This document shows, piece by piece, positions 50,504-63,201 of a stretch of DNA of 64,000 nt. The stretch comes from Mesostigma viride. Lineage: Eukaryota; Streptophyta; Mesostigmatophyceae; Mesostigmatales; Mesostigmataceae. Positions within the stretch are counted from its first letter, which is position 1; each line of letters begins with the position of its first letter. Under the pieces are notes generated by a model. That model ran no database searches. It worked only from the letters and a program-made list of their open reading frames with translations, and was not told the origin of the DNA. The DNA is taken from NCBI GenBank assembly GCA_009746045.1, contig RPFO01000864.1, forward strand, positions 1-64,000, in the 5' to 3' direction. The position numbers and the translations under genes were made by a program.

Positions 50504-50533
50504 GCGCCGGAGAGAAACGATATATATAATACA

Positions 50534-50890
50534 GGCCGTCCACCGTTGCCTGCCCCGGGGCACGCCCGCGGCGTGTCCACTGTCGTCAGTCCTAGTGTCA
50601 GTCCTAATGTTCAACAAAAGACATACGCGGGTATACTATACACTGTGCCGACTGGATGGGTCTGCATGCGAGCTTGAACAATCAGGGGAAGGCTTGGCTT
50701 CACTCCGTTTCCCTTGAGGGGAGCGTGGGGGCCGCATTCCTGCGCGCCCTCCCCATCATTGAGCCCATTTTCACGCCAGTGCCAGCCCTTTACGTACGCC
50801 CTCGCTCTCCGCCACCAGATGTTTGCCCCGCAACCTCTCATCACGGCGGGTGCGTCCTGCGGCAGCTGCGGGCTTGCTCTCGATATCACA
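50534..50890 (+). pseudogene. Reverse-transcriptase fragment, opposite strand
   Basis: Frames give HRCLPRGTPAACPL, GSVGAAFLRALPII and RHQMFAPQPL..CGSCGLALD, parallel to RHLPRGTPSVASV, RSVGSAYLRALPMA and CGSCGQPLD of the neighbouring minus-strand element. Several frameshifts. It lies head to head with that element. Confidence 0.8.
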
Positions 50891-50929
50891 TCAATCCAAA
50901 AACGCGTTTTGGTTCCCTGGTAATTATTT

Positions 50930-51060
50930 CAAGATAGGCTAATAGTCAGTTTGGCCTCAACTTTGGCACCAAGGTACCTAATCAGATATCTTATGATGCC
51001 ATGTGGTCAAAAAATTTTTTGGGAGTCGGCACCATGGTAACATGGTGACATTTGCTAGCA
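50930..51060. repeat. Dispersed repeat shared with 40190-40450
   Basis: ACCAAGGTACCTAATCAGATA and GATATCTTATGATGCCATG are reverse complements of the 40-kb copy. It leads into the 184-bp array. Confidence 0.65.
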
Positions 51061-51800
51061 TAAAATACCGCACTTTTAGCACTTTCTGGCATGCATGCCT
51101 ATATGAATGACACTAAATGAACTCAGTTGGGGCTATAACTTTGCACATGTTATAAACACATCCCATGCAGCATGCCCACAAAGTTTCAGGCTGGTTGGAT
51201 CACAAAATGGTGACAGATGCTAGCATAAATACCCCAAAATGCAGTTTTTCAGGGTTTTCCAAGGGTTTCATCACACATATGCATATATAATGACACCAAA
51301 TGAACTCAGTTGGGCGTGGAACTTTGCATATGTTCTAAACACATCCCATGCAGCATGCCCACAAAGTTTCAGGCTGGTTGCATGACAAAATGGTGACAGC
51401 TGCTAGCATAAACACCACAAAAATGCAGTTTTTCATGGTTTTCCAAGGGTTTCATCACACATTTGCATATATAATGACATCAAATGAACTCAGTTGGACC
51501 TGGGACTTGGCACATGTTCGAAACACATCCCATGCAGCCTGCCCGCAAAGCTTCAGGCTGGTTGGATGACAAACTGGTGACAAATGCTAGCATAAATACC
51601 ACAAAAATGCAGTTTTTCATGGTTTTCCAAGGGTTTCATCACACATGTGCATATATAATGACATCAAATGAACTCAGTTGGACCTGGAACTTGGCACATG
51701 TTCGAAACACATCCCATGCAGCCTGCCCACAAAGCTTCAGGCTGGTTGGATGACAAATTGGTGACAGATGCTAGCATAAATACCACAGAAAAAGCAGCTT
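51040..51800 (-). repeat. 184-bp tandem repeat array (about four units)
   Basis: AACTCAGTTGG recurs at 51120, 51303, 51487 and 51671 (183-184-bp spacing). Each unit includes CACATCCCATGCAGC, TTTCAGGCTGGTTG or CTTCAGGCTGGTTG, and GCTAGCATAAATACC. Single units are found at 33390-33628 and 38703-38935. Confidence 0.95.
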
Positions 51801-52250
51801 TCTATTGTTCTTACAAGGGTTTCATGGCAATCATTCCACCTTGGTGTACAGAAGGTTCCAAACAACACATCATTACATTATGCATCATATTTACAATGCA
51901 GGAAGGCATACTTGGGGGCACATGCCTATAGTACAATGCATTAATAACACAGCTCTAGCCAGCTAGCTAGCTATATAGTGGCTAATGCCACACCCGGGGG
52001 CACGTTCTCACGGCCCTGCTGCATCCTTTTCCTTTTCTTCTTCTCTGCATCTGACAGGGGCCTGCCCCCATCTTCTCATCCACCAGCCTGGTGAGCACCC
52101 TGACGTTGGTGACTTGCGTCCGCTACCCTACCCCCATGGCACGCTTGGCCTTACGCTTGGTGAAGGTGGAGGGGTGGGCGCGACAGTTGGTCTGGGTTTT
52201 CATCACCCCCTTCCTCCAGTGCATGCGTGTGCTCCAACGCCTAAGCAGAG
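51801..52250 (-). pseudogene. Reverse copy of the KRMQQ-family element end
   Basis: The reverse complement parallels 33211-33400 and then 32950-33210, including the [18 protein letters not shown] coding end. It is a broken copy of the same dispersed element, with the 184-bp repeats on its 3' side. Confidence 0.6.
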
Positions 52251-52254
52251 AAGC

Positions 52255-52325
52255 ACACACACACACACATACACACACACACACACGTCGATCCCTTACC
52301 CACACACACACACACACACATACAC
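52255..52325. repeat. (CA)n microsatellite
   Basis: CACACACA with a short GTCGATCCCTTACC interruption. Confidence 0.9.
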
Positions 52326-52355
52326 ATGTATCCACCCACCCATGCATACACGTAG

Positions 52356-52714
<359 letters not shown>

Positions 52715-52721
52715 TCATACA

Positions 52722-54716
52722 TACCCTCCCTCCCTCCCTCCCTCCCTCCCTCCCTCCCTCCCTCCCTCTCCCTCCCTCCCTCCCTCCCTCCCTCCTCCTC
52801 CCTCCCTCCTCCCTCCCTCCCTCCTCCCTCCTCCCTCCTCCCTCCCTCCTCCCTCCCTCCCTCCCTCCTCCCTCCCTCCCTCCCTCCCTCCCTCCCTCCC
52901 TCCCTCCCTCCCTCCCTCCCTCCCTCCCTCCCTCCCTCCCTCCCTCCCTCCCTCCCTCCTCCCTCCCTCCCTCCTCCCTCCCTCCCTCCCTCCTCCCTCC
53001 CTCCCTCCCTCCCTCCCTCCCTCCCTCCCTCCCTCCCTCCCTCCCTCCTCCCTCCCTCCCTCCCTCCCTCCCTCCCTCCCTCCCTCCCTCCTCTCCCTCC
53101 CTCCCTCCCTCCTCCCTCCTCCCTCCCTCCCTCCCTCCCTCCCTCCCTCCCTCCTCCCTCCCTCCCTCCCTCCCTCCCTCCCTCCCTCCCTCCCTCCTCC
53201 CTCCCTCCCTCCCTCCCTCCCTCCCTCCCTCCTCCTCCCTCCCTCCCTCCCTCCTCCCTCCCTCCCTCCCTCCTCCCTCCCTCCTCCCTCCCTCCCTCCC
53301 TCCCTCCCTCCCTCCCTCCCTCCCTCCCTCCCTCCTCCTCCCTCCCTCCCTCCCTCCCTCCTCCTCCCTCCCTCCCTCCCTCCCTCCCTCCCTCCCTCCC
53401 TCCCTCCCTCCTCCCTCCCTCCCTCCCTCCTCCCTCCCTCCCTCCCTCCTCCCTCCCTCCCTCCTCCCTCCCTCCTCCTCCCTCCCTCCCTCCTCCCTCC
53501 CTCCCTCCCTCCCTCCCTCCCTCCCTCCCTCCCTCCTCCCTCCCTCCCTCCCTCCCTCCCTCCCTCCCTCCCTCCCTCCTCCCTCCCTCCCTCCCTCCCT
53601 CCTCCTCCCTCCCTCCCTCCCTCCCTCCCTCCTCCCTCCCTCCCTCCTCCCTCCTCCCTCCCTCCCTCCCTCCCTCCTCCCTCCCTCCCTCCCTCCCTCC
53701 CTCCTCCCTCCCTCCTCCCTCCCTCCCTCCCTCCCTCCTCCCTCCCTCCCTCCTCCCTCCCTCCCTCCCTCCTCCCTCCCTCCCTCCCTCCCTCCCTCCC
53801 TCCCTCCCTCCCTCCCTCCCTCCTCCCTCCCTCCCTCCCTCCCTCCCTCCCTCCCTCCCTCCTCCCTCCCTCCCTCCTCCCTCCCTCCCTCCTCCTCCCT
53901 CCCTCCCTCCCTCCCTCCCTCCCTCCCTCCCTCCCTCCCTCCTCCTCCTCCCTCCTCCCTCCCTCCTCCCTCCTCCCTCCCTCCCTCCCTCCCTCCCTCC
54001 CTCCCTCCTCCCTCCCTCCCTCCCTCCCTCCCTCCCTCCCTCCCTCCCTCCCTCCTCCCTCCCTCCCTCCCTCCTCCCTCCTCCCTCCCTCCCTCCCTCC
54101 CTCCCTCCCTCCCTCCCTCCCTCCCTCCCTCCCTCCCTCCCTCCCTCCCTCCTCCTCCTCCCTCCCTCCCTCCTCCCTCCCTCCCTCCCTCTCCCTCCCT
54201 CCCTCCCTCCTCCCTCCCTCCTCCCTCCCTCCCTCCCTCCCTCCCTCCTCCCTCCCTCCCTCCCTCCCTCCCTCCCTCCTCCTCCCTCCCTCCCTCCCTC
54301 CCTCCCTCCCTCCTCCTCCCTCCCTCCCTCCCTCCCTCCCTCCCCCCTCCCTCCCTCCCTCCCTCCTCCCTCCCTCCCTCCCTCCCTCCCTCCCTCCCTC
54401 CCTCCCTCCCTCCCTCCCTCCCTCCCTCCCTCCCTCCCTCCCTCCCTCCTCCTCTCCCTCCCTCCCTCCCTCCTCCCTCCCTCCCTCCTCCTCCCTCCCT
54501 CCCTCCCTCCCTCCCTCCCCTCCCTCCTCCCTCCCTCCCTCCCTCCCTCCTCCCTCCCTCCCTCCTCCCTCCTCCCTCCTCCCTCCCTCCTCCTCCCTCC
54601 CTCCTCCCTCCTCCCTCCCTCCCTCCCTCCCTCCCCTCCCTCCCTCCCTCCCTCCCTCCCTCCCTCCCTCCCACCCCTCCCTCCTCCCTCCCTCCCTCCC
54701 TCCCTCCCCCCCTCCC
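52722..54716. repeat. (CCCT/CCT)n pyrimidine array, 2 kb
   Basis: A mixture of CCCT and CCT units, entirely C and T on the plus strand and entirely A and G on the minus. All long open frames here are products of the repeat. Polypurine-polypyrimidine mirror tracts of this length can form triplex DNA (inference). Confidence 0.97.
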
Positions 54717-55730
54717 TCATTCATACACCCGTTCATTCATGCATGCAGCCGCTCATCATTAACACGCCTCCGTTGGGAAACTCACGGGGTATGAACTATG
54801 AAACGGGCGGTAAGAAAGGAAGAAGGAGCCGCCTCCCCAACATGCCGCCCGGCAAAGGCAGCGATGGGCCGTCCAGGAGGGAAACACTGCGCTTTGCCTT
54901 GTACGCCGGGGTGCGCAGGCGACGTGCGGGCACTGTCGCGTGTAAATTTGCCTGCCCGCCCCAGTCCTTCTCGGGACGCCTCCCCAGAGCATGCCGTCAT
55001 GGTAAGAGCTCTTTTCGCCCGTCGCCGGAAGCTTAAACCACAAGAATACGCCGGTTAATGACCAGAAAATGGGGGGTTGTCGACGTTATAAACCAGTAGC
55101 TGTGGTTTTTCCCGCACCCCGAGCACACTCCGGACGGGGCCAGCAAGCCCCGCCCGCAGGATAAACACCGGGCGATGTTGCTGCGCCCAAGCGAAGTCAT
55201 ATAGCTGCAAGAAAAGACGTAAAAGCGATTAAAAGAACGACATGCAGTGTTGCCCCTGTCAGCGCTTCTATAATTCTCACTTTTTCGCGGAAGGGGCGTA
55301 AAAATCGGAAACGCAAAATTAAGGGAAATCCTACGCTGGGTTTCTTTGAAATGATGTAAGGAACTGGTAGAACGTGTTCGCTTCCACCGTCAAGTAGTTT
55401 GGGCAACGAGACCTTACCTTAAAGATGCACGGGGCTGGTCGGACGGCGAGCAAAAACTGCGCCAACTGCGTGCTTGTCCTCGTTCACACCCAATACAGCA
55501 GCGTTTCGCGAGTTTTTTTGTGAATATTATTTTTCCCTATGACAATGCCGTTCGAACAAGCGAAATCCGGTACACAATGGCTTCGTATTCCGTGAGCAAT
55601 AAATTTTCAGCTACCATAGCCGTGCACACCGAATTTCAGTCAACATTGCACGCGCGCACCGAATTTCGTCAACTTTCGCGCGGGAATTACCGGGGAACCT
55701 ACCGGCGCTGCGCCGGATTGATGTGATTGT
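54717..55730. other. Gene-free stretch with a LINE-type 3' end trace
   Basis: TTAACACGCCTCCGTTGGGA at 54758-54777 is the reverse complement of the CCCAACGGAG..TGTTAA ending seen in the non-LTR elements. Nothing else is recognisable. Confidence 0.4.
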
Positions 55731-56260
55731 ATGCCATCATTGCCATGGTTCGGTCGGTCTTTCCCCACTCCACCATCACGTGCGAGGACGCGCGGATGGG
55801 GCCGCCCTCTACTCACCAACCACCGCCATGACATTACCGTGCTTGACTTATACGACGGGCAGGGTTGCCACCTGCTCATCGATGTCTCCGTGGCTCGGCC
55901 GCTCTCCGGTCGCCACATCGATCCTCCGGGCGGCTGTGGATGCCGGCACTGCTGCCGCTGTGACTGAGCGCGACAAGTTTGCCTCCTACGGTGCAATGTG
56001 GGGTCCCACCGGGTCATCCCCTTGGTCCTTGAGGAGTTCGGGGCCATGGGCCCCACTCAACAGACAGCGGAGTTTTTCCACTCGTGAGCGCTGCCAGCGC
56101 CGTAAAGACCGCCTTAGCCTCGAGGGCACGTCAGACCGCCCCGCGGTCTGCCCGCATGCACGTGGTCCGCGTATTGGCGGCAGCGCCTGTCACTCGCCCT
56201 CCCTCGCACCGTGACTGATGTGTTAAATTCTGCCGCATCCGGGCCGACTTAATTTGTCGC
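55731..56260 (+). pseudogene. Diverged PD-(D/E)XK-domain remnant of a LINE reverse transcriptase
   Basis: HDITVLDLYDGQGCHLLIDVSVARPL parallels the same block of the 47.7-kb element in one frame. GRADGAALYSP and ERDKFASYG appear in another, followed by traces of EEFGAMGP and RKDRLSLEG. It is frameshifted throughout. Its 3' UTR (56400-56490) recurs at 43375. Confidence 0.8.
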
Positions 56261-57240
56261 GACCCATGTGGTCTAGATCCCTCCCAGGCCTGAATGGTGG
56301 GCCGGCAGCGATGTTGCTGCGTGTCGTAGTTTTGTGATGTAGTTAGTTGTACCTTGTGCAGGTGGCGTGATCCTTGGATGTCCGTGTCAGATTGCTATTA
56401 TTTCTTCAGGGTTCTTCTTTTCGGGTTTTTCCTTATGTTGCATGCCAATCTCACCTTCGTAACTTATCATTCTCAATTAATATATACATCACGATCTCGT
56501 TGATAGGATTGACAGTGTTTTGATCCGTTTAAGGAATGTTGTTTGCATTGTGGACCAGAAACGGCCAGACTCGGGAGTGTTCAGTCCCGGGAAAGGACCG
56601 GTGCGTCGTTGGCCAGCGTGGCCATGCCACATGTGGTAGCTGGGACAGCGCAGAGTCACGCAGTTGATACATGCATGCATATCGATTATGACGTATACAG
56701 TAAACACTGTTGCGCCACAGTGGCGTCATGCAGTTGGTCTGTTGTGACTTTCGATGGGTCTCAAGGTTAGTTACTCTTAAAATTGCGGCTGCACAACTCG
56801 GCATTCATTGTGACTTGTCAAATGTTATGGAATGAATTGTTTGAACGTATTGCTTTCATAACAAAGCATCAAATGTTGCAATCTTTATCATCGGCTGGCT
56901 GCGCTGCTTGTCATGAAGGTGGTGGTGCCGTCAAGGACCACACCTCTCATTTTCGTGAACCTTTTATTCAGTGGATCACACACATGTGCTCTATTGCTGC
57001 TGTGGATATGTCTTCCAAGTGATACCCTAGGAAATAATGGCACGCAAAAGCGACACTGGCTCACGAGCCTTCTCTTTGTGTATAGGTCCTCTCACTCTGT
57101 ATTGGCACCCACGTGATACGCAGTCACGTGCTTATAAAATTAGTTGATTAATGAATTGCTGCTTTATTGATTAGCAGTACTCCAGCATGCAGGGCATATG
57201 CCTTGATCACGCGCACTAGCTGACCAGGTAGCTGACCGAC
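56261..57240. other. LINE 3' UTR and gene-free stretch
   Basis: 56400-56490 is the 3' end shared with 43375-43485. No gene is seen from 56500 to 57240. Confidence 0.4.
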
Positions 57241-57435
57241 ATGTGTCTAGCTAGATAGACGTCATCCATAATAAGCACGAGCCACGAGCCACGAGCCACG
57301 AGGTAGCCATGGCTGACGGCGGCGCTCATAACTTTCACGTTTGAGCACCGAATTTAGTCGTGAATATCACAATCGCTTCGTCTTTCTAAGACGCACATGC
57401 TGATATAATTTTCCGACGCTATTACGCAATATACG

Positions 57436-60400
57436 ATGAGCAAACGCCCATCGACGCAACGCAGCCTGACGGCTGCGCTCGGCAATGAAAATACGTCTGC
57501 AGCTCCGGCTGCAGCTTCGCCATCAGGGCCGGAAGGCAGTGGTGACACTAGTCGCGCACTGGTGGCCGCCCAGAACCCTCCCGGGCTTCCTGCCTCGCCA
57601 TCGGCCTCGCCAGACCCTAAACGAAGCCGCTCATCCTTTCCACGCGAACCGCGTTTCAAGTATCACTCCTTCCATGCCGACGATCACGACTGGTTCAACA
57701 ACATTTCTCCGGTCGCTGCTATGAAATGCATTTTCTTCGGGGACTACGCCTCGCTTCTTGAGCTGTGCATCTACTTTCACAGCATCCGTCGCCTACTGGA
57801 ATTTGACGGCCGTAATTTTACACAGAGCCGCGAACTGCTGCTGACGGGCTTGTACCCCCGGCCCGAGCTTCAGCACATGATTCTTTGTTCCCTGCTGACG
57901 AAGTCTGACGGCGAGATCTTGGCCCCCACCATCTCCGCAGCCACATACCGCTCCATCCTCACGGAAGCCTTTCAGCAGCACGTGACCCCCCTTGCCGCAG
58001 ATGTGGCGGCAATGGGCGGCACGCTGGCTACTGAGCTCCCTCACATTTCCACCACCGTCACCTCCACCTCCACCCTCCTCACCTCCACCTCCACTGCCAC
58101 CTCCACCTCCACCGCCGACATCAAAGCCCAGCTCCTCGACATCGACCAGCGTCTTAAGAACAATGCCATCGCTATCGAGGTCCTGCAGAACACCGCAGGC
58201 CTCACCGCCCAGGCAGTGAAGGACATTGCCGCCAAGCCAGCCCCGGCTGGCCTGACCGGCGATGCTCCTCCCATCACCACCTGGGCGGACATGCTTAACC
58301 CCTCATTGGTCTTGCAGCCGATTTTCCGCCAAAAATCGACTTGCAGCCGATGCATCGGCTGCTCCGCGGGGGACCAAATTGCGCGAAAACTATTGAGAAT
58401 TAGGAAACGTTTAGCTGAGAAGATCGAAAGTTTATAATTTTCCTCACAGCATGGTACTAGGGTTCGCATACTTCTGACAAAGTTATAGAGGTGTTCTGGC
58501 CGGTCAAAGTACAAGGGGTCAGGGTACTTTTTCACGTAAAACGTGCATTCCGGAAAACGACGACCTGGCCATGGCGGCTTGCGCCCACGCATGGAATTTA
58601 CGTTTGCGTTCGAATTTTCTGGCCAAACTTAGGAAATTGATTTTATACGTCCTAAAGATCACACAGGCCAATTTTTGGTTCGCGGGAATGCCATTTGATA
58701 GGTGTCGGCAGCGTTCTTGCTGGAAAAAACTGCGATCAGGCCGGACGATAGAAACGTTGACAGCAATACCTTTACGGCGTATTTTAAAGGATATATTGGT
58801 TTCTTTGTAGTTATTATGATACATATTAGTCGTAAACGTGCAAGGGTGGCAAGAAATCGCCGAATCTAGCGACCATGCTGCACAACTTTGGTGTGCCGAA
58901 ATGCGCCATTTTGCGGCCACCGCCTGGGCCAAGGTAACGCCATCCATGCCTGGTAAAGCTTCAGCATCGTTTTCCTATCGATGTTTGACGTTTATATATA
59001 CGTTCTAGCTTGTGTAGCACATTCTTTTTGCATTATTCATGCTCTTTCTTGACCCTGGCCTGGCCCCTTTCTAAAACACCCTTCTTAGATGCTTCCCTCA
59101 GTCAGTTGACCTGCCACAGTGTGATGGTGATAAGTTTTAGATGCTGTATGGGTTTGAATACCTCCATATATGTTTGTTATACATTTCCCATACACATATT
59201 GCATGATTGTGAGGCAGTTGGCTGGTCTCTGTGGCATCATCAAGCACGTAACTGGTGAGTAAAAGCTTCCCATTGACAGCATGTGCCACCAGGTGTGCTG
59301 GCCATCACCTGGCAAGCTATAGCAGCTTAGGCCTAGTTTATCCTTGCTAGGGCAGGCTGAAATAGGCTCAACGTCACTAGTTTGTTGGTGGCTGCCTCCT
59401 ATAATGTATGCCTTGCGTAGGGTATCCGTACCACGTTACCTACGTGCATGGACAAGGTGGCACCTGCACATAGGTGCCATGTAAGGGCAGTGTGATGATG
59501 CAGTTATGTTTCCCCATCATTGTGGAAGGGAAATGTATTGTATGGCATGGTTGGGGGCCATATTAGTAGGTATTAGTAGTAGGTAGTATGCCCACCCCTA
59601 CCCCCTTGGTTGCTTTTTACCAACGGTACCCCTATGGGCTGTACTGGGTGTAACTGCTGGTATACCCACCCAAATGATGACCCCAATGGCTCAAACTGTT
59701 CAGCAACTAATTGTTTATCATCCCTGAAGTGGTAGGTGCCTAGTAGGTCTAATAACATAATTCAAAATGCACATTCTACCAAAAATGAAAACGCGCGTCT
59801 CGACCCCCCTAACTTTGGCGGTAGTTTTCTATGGCCTACCCTGCAGATATGTTAGGTTGTGATAGCTCACCCCGAAGGGCAACTCATGGACATGCTTGAC
59901 CCCCAAGGACAGCCCTTGGATGTTGGTAGGTTGGCTGTGGGGTGGTTTGCAAATTTAGCATTTTGCAGCCGATTTTTCGGCTTTAAATGGGACCAATGAG
60001 GGGTTAAGCAACACACCACCTCCACCACCTCCGCTGTCGCAGCCCAGCTTCAACGGCAGACGCTTGACCTCCGCGAGGAGGCCGAGCTCGCCAAGCGCAG
60101 CCTCAACGTCATTGTCAAGAATCTCAAGATGGAGGAAGGTGAGAATTCCGAGAAGCTTGCGCGTGCTTTTGAGAGAGAAATCCTTGATCGCATGGGCTTT
60201 ACTGGTGAGATCGAGCTGGCCGCCCACCGCCTTCCCCGCGCGCGGGGTAAGGCAGGGCCGCCCCCGCTCCTTCTCACCTTTAAGACCCCGGCGGACAAGA
60301 TTTCTTTTCTCCGACGCCGCAAGCGGCTCGAGAAGACTCTCTTCACCCTTGACGACGACTTGACCCTGGCGCAGCAACAACGGCGACGGGAGCTATGGCC

Positions 60401-60530
60401 GACCTACCTCCAGCTCCGGCAGACCAAGGCGGGGCAGCCGGTGTACTGGAAGGGGGCGGCCATCTACGTCGGCCACAAGCCCTGGCAGGCGACCCCCGCG
60501 GCCCCAGCGACTCCAGACGCCCCAGTTTAG
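57436..60530 (+). CDS. L1-ORF1p-like protein, interrupted by a TTAA element (461 aa when joined)
   Basis: ATG at 57436 (MSKRPSTQRSL). Segments 57436-58298 and 60008-60530 join in frame across one TTAA (CTT AAG), giving 461 residues with stop TAG at 60528-60530. Residues 1-70 are disordered. Residues 75-185 form a conserved block (HDWFNNIS, YRSILTEAFQQH). Residues 190-290 are Ser/Thr-rich, with heptad-like spacing toward the end. From about 320 (LNVIVKNLK) through GFTGEIELAAHRLPRARGK and LLLTFKTPADKISFLRRRK to PTYLQLRQTK..YWKGAAIYVG the pattern follows the RRM and C-terminal domain of L1 ORF1p (Transposase_22), with ELAAHRLPR in place of IERAHRxxx. Such proteins bind RNA and chaperone nucleic acids during target-primed reverse transcription. 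Related pieces: 17900-32612 and 44518-44960. Confidence 0.8.
58299..60003. mobile_element. TTAA-flanked non-autonomous element 2 (1705 bp)
   Basis: It begins CCCCTCATTGGTC and ends with the reverse complement GACCAATGAGGGG, flanked by TTAA at 58295-58298 and 60004-60007. GCAGCCGATTTTTCGGC-like palindromes lie inside both ends. No transposase is seen. The target duplication fits piggyBac-type elements, but the TIR differs from elements 1, A and B. Confidence 0.85.
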
Positions 60531-60979
60531 GGGAATACAGCAGTAGTGTAGAATAGATAGACCGTGGCCATGTACATGTACGCCTCCTAGAGGCCCTATC
60601 CCAGCTAAGCCACGCGCTTTATTTAATCATGTACATGTGTGCCTATGATGAGCCACACTCCAGATGATGCCTAGCTTTATTTAGTTATGCTATGCCATGC
60701 AGAGAGATGCTCTCTGTAGAGAAGCTATGTCCTAGCTCTTGTATAGCCATGATGATCTTCCCCACCTATGACAGGCTCCCCTTCGCTGGGTGTTGCCTGA
60801 AACTCTGGGTGGTGCAGGTGCCCTAGTGCACCTAGAGCAAGTGTTGTTTACATTCCCACCCTTGCAGGAAGTAGCTTAGAATGTATGATAGGCCATATGC
60901 CCCTTCTCTGGGCTATGTGCTACATATACTCCCAACGGAGTTATGTTACAATTCAATTCAATTCAATGTGTCTAGCTAG

Positions 60980-62400
60980 GCCATAGTGCAGGGCTGCGGC
61001 CTGCCCAACCTGGCTGGCACCTTACATGGGGAGGCCCGCGCCAGCGCCAGCCACACACATAACTCGTGAGCAAGTAGACACAGGTACATGCATGGGAGAT
61101 GTAGGCATGTTTGCTTGGAGGAAGATGCATGACAATGAGCTGGTTTAGAAACATTGTAGATGTTAACGAGGCGCCCCCCCAGTGCCCGAAGGCATGCATC
61201 CATGGCTGTGACCGGGCCACTGAGGGCCCTCCCCCCTAGTGCTGAGTAGATGAACAATCTAATGAATCATCTAAGTTCTAGTATATGAATCATCTAATAA
61301 TTGGATAATTATATACTACCGCCGGTAGATCAGTAGTAGACCGGTAGATTAGCAAGCCGCCTACACCACCATCATAAGAGATCATGCTCCGCGGCTCCCC
61401 AACAGGACTGCGAGACTAAGTGATTACAAACACACAATGCTTGGCGTGTTGCAGCCTGTCGGCCTGAGTGATGGCCTTGGCTGGGTGGCACACGCACATG
61501 GGGTGCCGTAATCACATGGGGCCGGTGCCGTACATTAGGTGCCATTGGCGCAATCCTCCTCCAGTGTTCGCAGCACGTCCTGCGTGATATCAGCCACGGT
61601 GAGCCATAAAGCATGCAAGCAAGCATGCAGGAAGAGAACCACCCGTTACTGGGTCAAACAGGAACACACTGTACTACCGTGTGTTGTGAATCCCTTTGGG
61701 GGAACCACGAATGGGGAAGCGAGAGGAAGACAAGAGGTGCCTGGGCCATGATGATGACATATCCAGCCACATTAACACAGGCGATTCCCATACGAGCAGT
61801 GGAAGTGCAGTACCCCGCAGGAAATGAAGTGGAAGGAATGCTGGCAGGGCATGGGAGTCACACAACTGCTGGGCAGAGGCGGGGAGCAGGCAGCAGGCAG
61901 CAGCAGTAGCAATATAAAACCAGCAAGAGGGTCGAGCGACGGCGGAATATCAACCCCGCAAACGGAGGCACCCGGCACACCTGAATGTGCATATTGACCA
62001 ACGGGGAATGACACTAGAACTTGGAAAATGCTTGTCAGAAGATTTGCCACCATCCAAAAAAGGAGCTGTCCAGGACCTCTGCATATCGTAACCATTCCGC
62101 AGCGCTTGCCGGTGCCCAGGGATCCAGCTGCCACACATGCCATGACCAGGGGCCAACACGACATCCCATCTATCCATGCAACAGGTACAAACAAGGGGGG
62201 GGGGGCAATAATATAGCTCCAGAGGTATGCAAGGAAGTGGACATGCGCGAGTCATCGGGCCAGGGACAAGGAGACCACTAGAGTGCCACCCAGAACCCTG
62301 TGGTCTTCTGTAGGTCATGATAACGCTTTCGTGGACCATGTAGAAACCAGCAACAACAACATGTGGCACCAGATTAGCGCGTGCTTGGAACCCGACACAC
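60980..62400. other. Gene-free stretch
   Basis: No supported gene or RNA. ATCATGCTCCGCGGCTCCCC at 61381-61400 resembles the 3' end of the SINE, without a clear tail. TTGGATAATTATATACTACC near 61302 is A/T-rich. Confidence 0.4.
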
Positions 62401-62407
62401 TCGTCCA

Positions 62408-63110
62408 GGCCCATCCATGCCCGCCCATGCCCGCCCATGCCTGCCCATGCCCCCCCTTGCCCGCCCATGCCCGCCCATGCCCGCCCACGCCCCCCTACGC
62501 CCCCCCACGCCCCCTCACGCCCCCCCACGCCCCCCCACCCCCGCCCACGCCCGCCCATGCCCGCCCCTGCCCGCCCCTGCCCGCCCCTGCCCGCCCATGC
62601 CCGCCCATGCCCGCCCATGCCCGCCCATGCCTGCCCATGCCCGCCCATGCCCGCCCATGCCCGCCCATGCCCGCCCATGCCCCCCCATGCCCGCCCATGC
62701 CCGCCCATGCCCGCCCATGCCTGCCCATGCCCGCCCATGCCCGCCCATGCCCTCCCATGCCCGCCCATGCCCGCCCATGCCCGCCCATGCCCGCCCATGC
62801 CCGCCCATGCCCGCCCATGCCCGCCCATGCCCGCCCATGCTCGCCCATGCCCCCCATGCCCCCCATGCCCCCCATGCCCCCCATGCCCCCCATGCCCACC
62901 CATGCCCCCCATGCCCCCCATGCCCACCCATGCCCACCCATGCCCACCCATGCCCCCCCATGCCCTCCCATGCCCACCCATGCCCACCCATGCCCACCCA
63001 TGCCCACCCATGCCCACCCATGCCCACCCACGCCCACCCACGCCCACCCACGCCCACCCACGCCCACCCCATGCCCACCCATGCCCGCCCACGCCCACCC
63101 ATGCCCGCCC
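62408..63110. repeat. (CCCGCCCATG)n 10-bp minisatellite, about 70 units
   Basis: Decamers CCCGCCCATG with CCCACCCATG, CCCCCCATG, CCCACCCACG and CCTGCCCATG variants, in blocks: CCCG units on the left, 9-bp CCCCCCATG near 62850-62920, CCCA units on the right. The frames over it (GMGGHGRAWA on the minus strand) are repeat translations. Confidence 0.97.
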
Positions 63111-63201
63111 GCGAGATTCTATCGAGGTTTTGTGAGAGCCCACTATTGTCACAGCTATCCGTGCTGCCACCCGCTACTAGCCCATCGAAGCAGGTACCCA
63201 C

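Larger units (their letters stand above)
57255..60965 (+). mobile_element. Complete ORF1-only retroelement (HAL1-like) with 14-bp target duplication
   Basis: ATGTGTCTAGCTAG lies at 57241-57254 and again at 60966-60979. Between them are a 5' UTR with one GAGCCACGAGG monomer, an ORF1 gene, a ~435-bp 3' UTR ending in the hairpin ACTCC-CAAC-GGAGT (60928-60941), TATGTTA and a CAATT-repeat tail. A 1705-bp DNA element is nested in the ORF. Without it and one TTAA the retroelement is about 2.0 kb. There is no endonuclease or reverse transcriptase, so it must be mobilised in trans, as the mammalian HAL1 (ORF1-only L1 derivatives) are thought to be. Confidence 0.85.
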
